From the NCBI GenBank assembly GCA_023430685.1, contig JAEYZH010000143.1, forward strand, positions 1-11,170: 11,170 nucleotides of DNA. The letters are read 5' to 3'. The notes beneath the pieces were generated by a model that did no database searches, had not been told where the DNA came from, and was given only the letters and a program-made list of their open reading frames with translations. Positions 7,568-11,170 of this stretch are shown here, in pieces. Source of the stretch: Pseudomonadota bacterium (GTDB lineage: Bacteria > Pseudomonadota > Gammaproteobacteria > Xanthomonadales > Rhodanobacteraceae). The position numbers and the translations under genes were made by a program. Within the stretch, counting starts at the first letter, position 1, and every line of letters starts with the position of its first letter.

Positions 7568-9334
7568 ATGCGTACACACCACTGCGGACTCGTCGACGAA
7601 GCCCTGATCGAGCAGGCCGTCATCCTTTGCGGCTGGGTCGATTCGCGCCGCGACCACGGTGGCGTCGTGTTCATCGACCTGCGTGACCACGAAGGCGTGG
7701 TCCAGGTCGTCGTCGATCCCGACGACGCGGAGGCGTTCCGGCTCGCGAGCGAAGTTGGCTACGAGTTCTGCCTGCGCGTGCACGGTCGCGTGCGCCGCCG
7801 CGTCAGCGTCAACGAGCGCGTGCGCACCGGCACCGTCGAGGTGCTCGCCGATCGCATCGAGGTGCTCAACGCGGCGCGCGACCTGCCGTTCGTGCTGCAC
7901 GAGACCACCAACGAGGACCTCAAGCTCAAGTACCGCTACCTCGACCTGCGCCGCCCGGCGATGCAGCAGGCGATGCGCATGCGCACGCGGCTCGTCTCGG
8001 CGTTGCGCCGGCACCTCGACGAGCGCGGCTTCCAGGACATCGAGACGCCGATCCTGACCAAGGCGACGCCCGAAGGCGCGCGCGACTACCTCGTGCCGAG
8101 CCGCGTGCACGCGGGCGCGTTCTACGCATTGCCGCAGTCGCCGCAGTTGTTCAAGCAGCTGCTGATGATGGCCGGCTTCGACCGCTACTACCAGATCGCG
8201 CGCTGCTTCCGCGACGAGGACCTGCGCGCCGACCGCCAGCCCGAGTTCACCCAGCTCGACATGGAGTTCGCGTTCGTCGAGGAGCGCGATGTGCAGGATG
8301 CGGTCGAGGAGATGGTGCGCGCGATCTTCCGCGAGGTCGCCGGCGTCGAGCTCGAGCCGGTGTTCCCGCGCATGACCTGGGCAGAGGCGATGCGTCGTTA
8401 CGGCTCGGACAAGCCCGACCTGCGCATCGCGCTCGAACTCGTCGACGTCGCCGATGCCGTCAAGGGCGCCGGCTTCAAGGTGTTCGCGGACGCGGCCAGC
8501 GATCCGAACGGGCGCGTCGCGGCCTTGCGCCTGCCCGGCGGCGCCGACCTCTCGCGCAAGCAGGTCGACGACCTCGGGCAGCACGTCGCGAAATACGGCG
8601 CCAAAGGCCTCGCCTGGATCCGCGTCGACGACCGTTCGAAGGGCCGCGACGGGATCAACTCCCCGATCGCGAAGTTCCTCGACGACGCGACGCTCGCGAT
8701 CCTGCTCGACGAAGTCGGCGCGCAGTCGGGAGACATGGTGTTCTTCGGCGCAGGCGCGTGGAAGACGGTCTGCGACTTCATGGGCGCGCTGCGCCTCAAG
8801 CTCGGCCGCGACCGCGGCCTCGTCGCGGACGGATGGAAGCCGCTGTGGGTGGTCGACTTCCCGATGTTCGAATACGACGCGGAAGCAGGTCGCTACGTGG
8901 CCCTGCATCACCCGTTCACCGCGCCCAGGATCGACGACGTCGGCGACCTCGTCGCGAACGCGCGCGATGCGGTTTCGCGCGGTTACGACATGGTGCTCAA
9001 CGGCAACGAGATCGGCGGCGGCTCGATCCGCATCCATCGCCCCGAGATGCAGAGCGCGGTATTCGACCTGCTCGGCATCGGCGCCGAAGAGGCGCAGGCG
9101 AAGTTCGGCTTCCTGCTCGAAGCGCTGAAGTTCGGCGCGCCGCCGCACGGCGGCATCGCGTTCGGCATCGACCGCATCGCGGCGCTGATGGCGGGCACCG
9201 ACTCGATCCGCGACGTCATCGCGTTCCCGAAGACGACGAGCGCGCAGGACCTGATGACCGCTGCACCCTCGCCGGTGCCCGCGCCGCAGCTTGCGGAGCT
9301 GCACGTGGCCGTGGTGGCCGAGGATCCGAAGTAG
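7568..9334 (+). CDS. aspS: Aspartyl-tRNA synthetase AspRS (bacterial type, class II)
   Basis: The enzyme activates Asp with ATP and charges tRNA in the cytoplasm. It has 588 residues (590 in E. coli). The OB-fold anticodon-binding domain spans about 1-105 and contains CGWVDSRRDHGG and FIDLRDHEGVVQVV. The class II catalytic core carries TKATPEGARDYLVP (164-177), QSPQLFKQ (190-197), motif 2 FRDEDLRADRQPEFTQLD (214-231) and motif 3 GIAFGIDR (529-536). The bacterial GAD insertion (about 285-420) is present. MRTHHCG matches known AspRS starts, fixing the ATG. His30 sits where relaxed, non-discriminating AspRS enzymes have His and E. coli has Leu, so misacylation of tRNA-Asn is possible (inference). 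The start abuts an inverted repeat, and the TAG stop is the edge of repeat unit 4. Confidence 0.98.
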   Translation: MRTHHCGLVDEALIEQAVILCGWVDSRRDHGGVVFIDLRDHEGVVQVVVDPDDAEAFRLASEVGYEFCLRVHGRVRRRVSVNERVRTGTVEVLADRIEVLNAARDLPFVLHETTNEDLKLKYRYLDLRRPAMQQAMRMRTRLVSALRRHLDERGFQDIETPILTKATPEGARDYLVPSRVHAGAFYALPQSPQLFKQLLMMAGFDRYYQIARCFRDEDLRADRQPEFTQLDMEFAFVEERDVQDAVEEMVRAIFREVAGVELEPVFPRMTWAEAMRRYGSDKPDLRIALELVDVADAVKGAGFKVFADAASDPNGRVAALRLPGGADLSRKQVDDLGQHVAKYGAKGLAWIRVDDRSKGRDGINSPIAKFLDDATLAILLDEVGAQSGDMVFFGAGAWKTVCDFMGALRLKLGRDRGLVADGWKPLWVVDFPMFEYDAEAGRYVALHHPFTAPRIDDVGDLVANARDAVSRGYDMVLNGNEIGGGSIRIHRPEMQSAVFDLLGIGAEEAQAKFGFLLEALKFGAPPHGGIAFGIDRIAALMAGTDSIRDVIAFPKTTSAQDLMTAAPSPVPAPQLAELHVAVVAEDPK

Positions 9335-9415
9335 GCTGGACGCGCGCAGCGCGGCCGGCTGCCGATGGCGGGCGCATGAGTCAAAGGCGCCGGCCCGCTC
9401 GCGCCGTCCAGCCTG
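9331..9415 (+). repeat. Long-hairpin intergenic repeat, unit 4
   Basis: The left arm (9331-9359) opens GTAGGCTGGACGCGCGCAGC and ends GGCCGGC, identical over its length to that of unit 3 except for GTAG in place of GCAG. The right arm (9387-9415) ends CCGTCCAGCCTGC. The loop differs from the other units. The element overlaps the aspS stop codon (TAG, 9332-9334) and would form a long hairpin at the 3' end of the aspS message, upstream of the hydrolase gene. Confidence 0.85.
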
Positions 9416-9447
9416 CGAAGACGCATTCGCAAGAAGCTGGCCGTGCC

Positions 9448-10095
9448 ATGAATGATGCGAGCCCCCGCAACCAGCACGTGATCCTGTTGCACGGCATCTG
9501 GATGCGCGGCATCACGCTGCAGCTGCTCGCGCGTCGCGTGCGCGCGGCGGGGTATACGGTCGAGGTCGTGGACTATGCGAGCGTGTTCCGCGGCATCGCG
9601 CCCGCAGTCGAGGATCTGCGCGAGCGCATGCGTGCGCGCGAGGGCGAAGCGGTGCACCTGGTCGGGCACAGCCTCGGCTCGCTCGTCGCGCTCGAAGCCA
9701 CGCGCGGCGAGCGCGGGCTGCCGGATGGACGCGTCGTCTGCCTCGGTCCACCGCTGCGCGGCAGCGCGGTCGCGCGCGGGCTCGCCGCGATCCCGGGCGG
9801 CAAGCTGCTGCTCGGCCACAGCGCGCAGCCCTTGCTCGCCGGGATCGAGGAATGGCGCGACACGCGCAGCGTCGGCGTGATCGCGGGGCGGCTGCCGTAT
9901 GGCCTCGGCGTCGCGGTCGGTGGACTCGCTTCGCCGCACGACGGCACCGTTTCGGTCGAGGAAACGCAGCTGCCGGGCATCGCCGACCATCGCACGGTCG
10001 CGGCGTCGCATACGGGCCTGCTGTTCTCGCACCAGGTCGCTGCGCTCACGATCGGCTTCCTCGACGCGGGCCGATTCGCTTCCGAACCGGATTGA
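9448..10095 (+). CDS. Alpha/beta-hydrolase fold esterase/lipase-like protein
   Basis: This 215-residue protein has the alpha/beta-hydrolase layout. The first strand ends in the oxyanion-loop motif VILLHGIW (11-18). The nucleophile elbow GHSLGS places Ser75 as the catalytic serine. Likely triad partners are Asp165 in SPHDGTVSVEET and His188 in ASHTGLLFS, both in the usual order and spacing. No signal peptide or membrane segment is seen, so it should be cytoplasmic. The short form with little lid resembles lipase/PGAP1-like esterases, but the substrate cannot be told. The ATG at 9448 is the start just before the conserved strand. The reading frame is open far upstream, but that part lies in aspS and repeat unit 4. 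The gene follows aspS and precedes ruvC in the same direction; a functional link with either is not evident. Confidence 0.88.
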   Translation: MNDASPRNQHVILLHGIWMRGITLQLLARRVRAAGYTVEVVDYASVFRGIAPAVEDLRERMRAREGEAVHLVGHSLGSLVALEATRGERGLPDGRVVCLGPPLRGSAVARGLAAIPGGKLLLGHSAQPLLAGIEEWRDTRSVGVIAGRLPYGLGVAVGGLASPHDGTVSVEETQLPGIADHRTVAASHTGLLFSHQVAALTIGFLDAGRFASEPD

Positions 10096-10110
10096 TCGGT
10101 GCACCTGCGC

Positions 10111-10116
10111 TAGACT
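10111..10116 (+). promoter_or_regulatory. Possible -10 box of the ruvC-ruvA operon
   Basis: TAGACT lies 15 bases after the hydrolase stop in the context TGCGCTAGACTGCGCGCGCCGCC, closely like the box before the DUF3011 gene. Transcription would start near 10123, about 44 bases before the ATG. TTGATC at 10092-10097 is too close (13 bases) to be a normal -35. No LexA-type CTGT-N8-ACAG box is seen. Confidence 0.4.
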
Positions 10117-10166
10117 GCGCGCGCCGCCACCGACCGTTGCCCTCGTTGAACAGCGCACCACTTCCG

Positions 10167-10733
10167 ATGACTGCCTCCATCGCTCCGCTCGCCGGGGTCG
10201 TGCGCATCATCGGCATCGATCCGGGCAGCCGCCACACCGGCATCGGCATCATCGACGTCGACGCGGCGGGCCGTTCGCGGCACGTGTTCCACACCGCGCT
10301 GAACCTCGCCGGCAGCGAGGATTTCGCCGTGCGGCTCAAGCAGATCTTCGACGGACTCGGCGAGATCGTCGCGCGCTATGCACCGCAGGAGGCCGCGATC
10401 GAGCGCGTGTTCATGGCGCGCAATCCCGATTCCGCGCTGAAGCTCGGGCAGGCGCGCGGCGCCGCGATCTGCGCGGTCGCCCACCACGGCGTCGGCCTGA
10501 CAGAGTACGCCGCGCGCGAGGTCAAGCAGGCGGTCGTCGGCACCGGCGCGGGCGACAAGGTGCAGGTCCAGCACATGGTCGGCCTGCTGCTGGAGCTGCC
10601 GGGCAAGCTGCAGGCGGACGCGGCCGATGCGCTCGCGATCGCGATCGCGCACGCGCACACGCGCGCGAGCGTGCTGCGCGTCGGCGTCGAGTTCGGCCAG
10701 GGCCGGCGCAGCGCGTGGAGGCGTCGCCGGTGA
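10167..10733 (+). CDS. ruvC: Holliday junction resolvase RuvC
   Basis: RuvC is a dimeric, Mg-dependent endonuclease that cuts Holliday junctions with RuvAB during recombinational repair. The 188-residue protein (173 in E. coli) has the four acidic active-site residues: Asp18 in GIDPGSRHTG, Glu79 in AAIERVFMARNPDSALKLGQARG, and Asp151 and Asp154 in LQADAADALAIAIAH. They match E. coli Asp7, Glu66, Asp138 and Asp141. The EYAAREVKQAVVG-GAGDKVQVQHMV block is also typical. The start is uncertain: ATG at 10167 gives an 11-residue extension, whereas GTG at 10200 would give MRIIGIDPG, closer to usual RuvC N-termini. Neither has a clear ribosome site. Its TGA overlaps the GTG of ruvA by four bases, so the two are translationally coupled. 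Confidence 0.96.
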   Translation: MTASIAPLAGVVRIIGIDPGSRHTGIGIIDVDAAGRSRHVFHTALNLAGSEDFAVRLKQIFDGLGEIVARYAPQEAAIERVFMARNPDSALKLGQARGAAICAVAHHGVGLTEYAAREVKQAVVGTGAGDKVQVQHMVGLLLELPGKLQADAADALAIAIAHAHTRASVLRVGVEFGQGRRSAWRRRR

Positions 10734-11170
10734 TCGGGCGGCTGAAGGGCATCCTGGTGTCGAAGCAGCCGCCGTGGCTGATGCTCGACGTCGGTGGCGT
10801 CGGCTACGAGCTCGAGGCGCCGATGTCGACGTTCTACGACCTGCCCGAAACCGGGCGCGAGGTCGTGCTCTGCACGCATTACGCGGTCAAGGAGGATTCG
10901 GTTGCGCTGTACGGTTTCCTGCGCGAGGCCGAACGCGCGCTGTTCCGCGCATTGCAGAAGGTCAGCGGCGTCGGCGCGAAGACCGCACTGTCGGTGCTGT
11001 CGGGCGCGAGCGTCGACGAGTTCGCGCGGCTCGTGCAGGCCGGCGACCTCACCGCGCTGACGCGCATCCCGGGCATCGGCAAGAAGACCGCCGAGCGCAT
11101 GCTGGTCGAGCTGCGCGACCGCGTCGACGGCCTCGCCGTCGGCGCGCACGCGGGCGGCGCCGGCGCGCCG
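10730..11170 (+). CDS. ruvA: Holliday junction branch-migration protein RuvA (3' truncated by window end)
   Basis: The start is GTG at 10730, in a GTGA overlap with the ruvC stop, and the 147 codons present stay open to the window edge. RuvA binds four-way junctions as a tetramer and loads the RuvB motor. Domain I (about 1-62) begins MIGRLKGILV, with LDVGGVGYELEAP and the acidic pin Glu55-Asp56 in AVKEDSVALYGF, the same residue numbers as E. coli. Domain II has two helix-hairpin-helix motifs, KVSGVGAKTALSVLSG (77-92) and IPGIGKKTAERMLVEL (113-128). An Ala/Gly-rich linker begins at about 134, and the RuvB-binding domain III lies beyond the window. ruvB would be expected next. Confidence 0.97.
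   Translation, partial: MIGRLKGILVSKQPPWLMLDVGGVGYELEAPMSTFYDLPETGREVVLCTHYAVKEDSVALYGFLREAERALFRALQKVSGVGAKTALSVLSGASVDEFARLVQAGDLTALTRIPGIGKKTAERMLVELRDRVDGLAVGAHAGGAGAP

Noticed and set aside
6845..9304. 819-codon open frame on the minus strand opposite aspS and the DUF3011 gene
   Set aside because: It spans two real genes and an intergenic region and has no family signature, so it is an antisense artefact of high GC.
8758..9447. Upstream in-frame extension of the alpha/beta hydrolase
   Set aside because: The extension overlaps aspS in another frame and crosses repeat unit 4. The first hydrolase strand starts just after the ATG at 9448.
10096..10133. TCGGTG...CACCGA inverted repeat before ruvC as an operator
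   Set aside because: Six-base arms 26 bases apart are expected by chance in GC-rich DNA, and no SOS box is present.

Overview
This window is GC-rich, densely coded chromosomal DNA from a gammaproteobacterium. The gene set (pgeF next to clpB, an FmdB-type zinc ribbon near aspS, a secreted DUF3011 protein, a lipase-like hydrolase, then ruvC-ruvA) and the TAGACT-type -10 boxes resemble the order Lysobacterales/Xanthomonadales, perhaps Rhodanobacteraceae. That placement is inferred from recalled gene neighbourhoods, not from a search. Nothing in the window looks like a prophage, plasmid, transposase or CRISPR array, and no tRNA or rRNA gene was seen.

Layout. (1) 22-765, +: pgeF (yfiH), the peptidoglycan-editing purine nucleosidase/laccase-domain protein. 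(2) 762-914: two hairpin repeat units lie between convergent genes. (3) 912-3365, -: a membrane Ser/Thr protein kinase with a periplasmic TolB/FlgO-like domain and TPRs. It sits inside the rluD-pgeF-clpB neighbourhood known from enterobacteria. (4) 3366-3521: a divergent intergenic region with a good match to a heat-shock sigma-32 promoter facing clpB. (5) 3522-6104, +: clpB, complete, with all ATPase residues at E. coli numbering. (6) 6133-6212: another copy of the hairpin repeat. (7) 6253-6588, +: FmdB-type zinc ribbon protein. (8) 6673-7323, +: secreted protein made of two tandem DUF3011 domains. (9) 7324-7567: a 244-base gap with a perfect hairpin, a second kind of palindromic repeat, a possible promoter and an 11-bp inverted repeat ending next to the aspS start. 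(10) 7568-9334, +: aspS. (11) 9331-9415: a fourth repeat copy. (12) 9448-10095, +: alpha/beta hydrolase. (13) 10167-10733 and 10730-11170, +: ruvC and the first 147 codons of ruvA, overlapping by four bases, the start of the Holliday-junction operon. No gene-free stretch exceeds 300 bases.

How the genes work together. Most are housekeeping: proteostasis (ClpB), translation (AspRS), recombination (RuvC/RuvA) and wall-precursor quality control (PgeF). The accessory layer is the kinase-TPR protein, the double DUF3011 protein and the repeat family. The most distinctive signal is the family of about 80-bp imperfect palindromes placed directly at gene ends. Their outer GTAG supplies the TAG stop of pgeF and aspS, and a degenerate unit ends at the TAG of the kinase gene. 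The second is the inverted repeat before aspS. I did not find a coherent novel multi-gene system, and the findings below are candidates graded accordingly.
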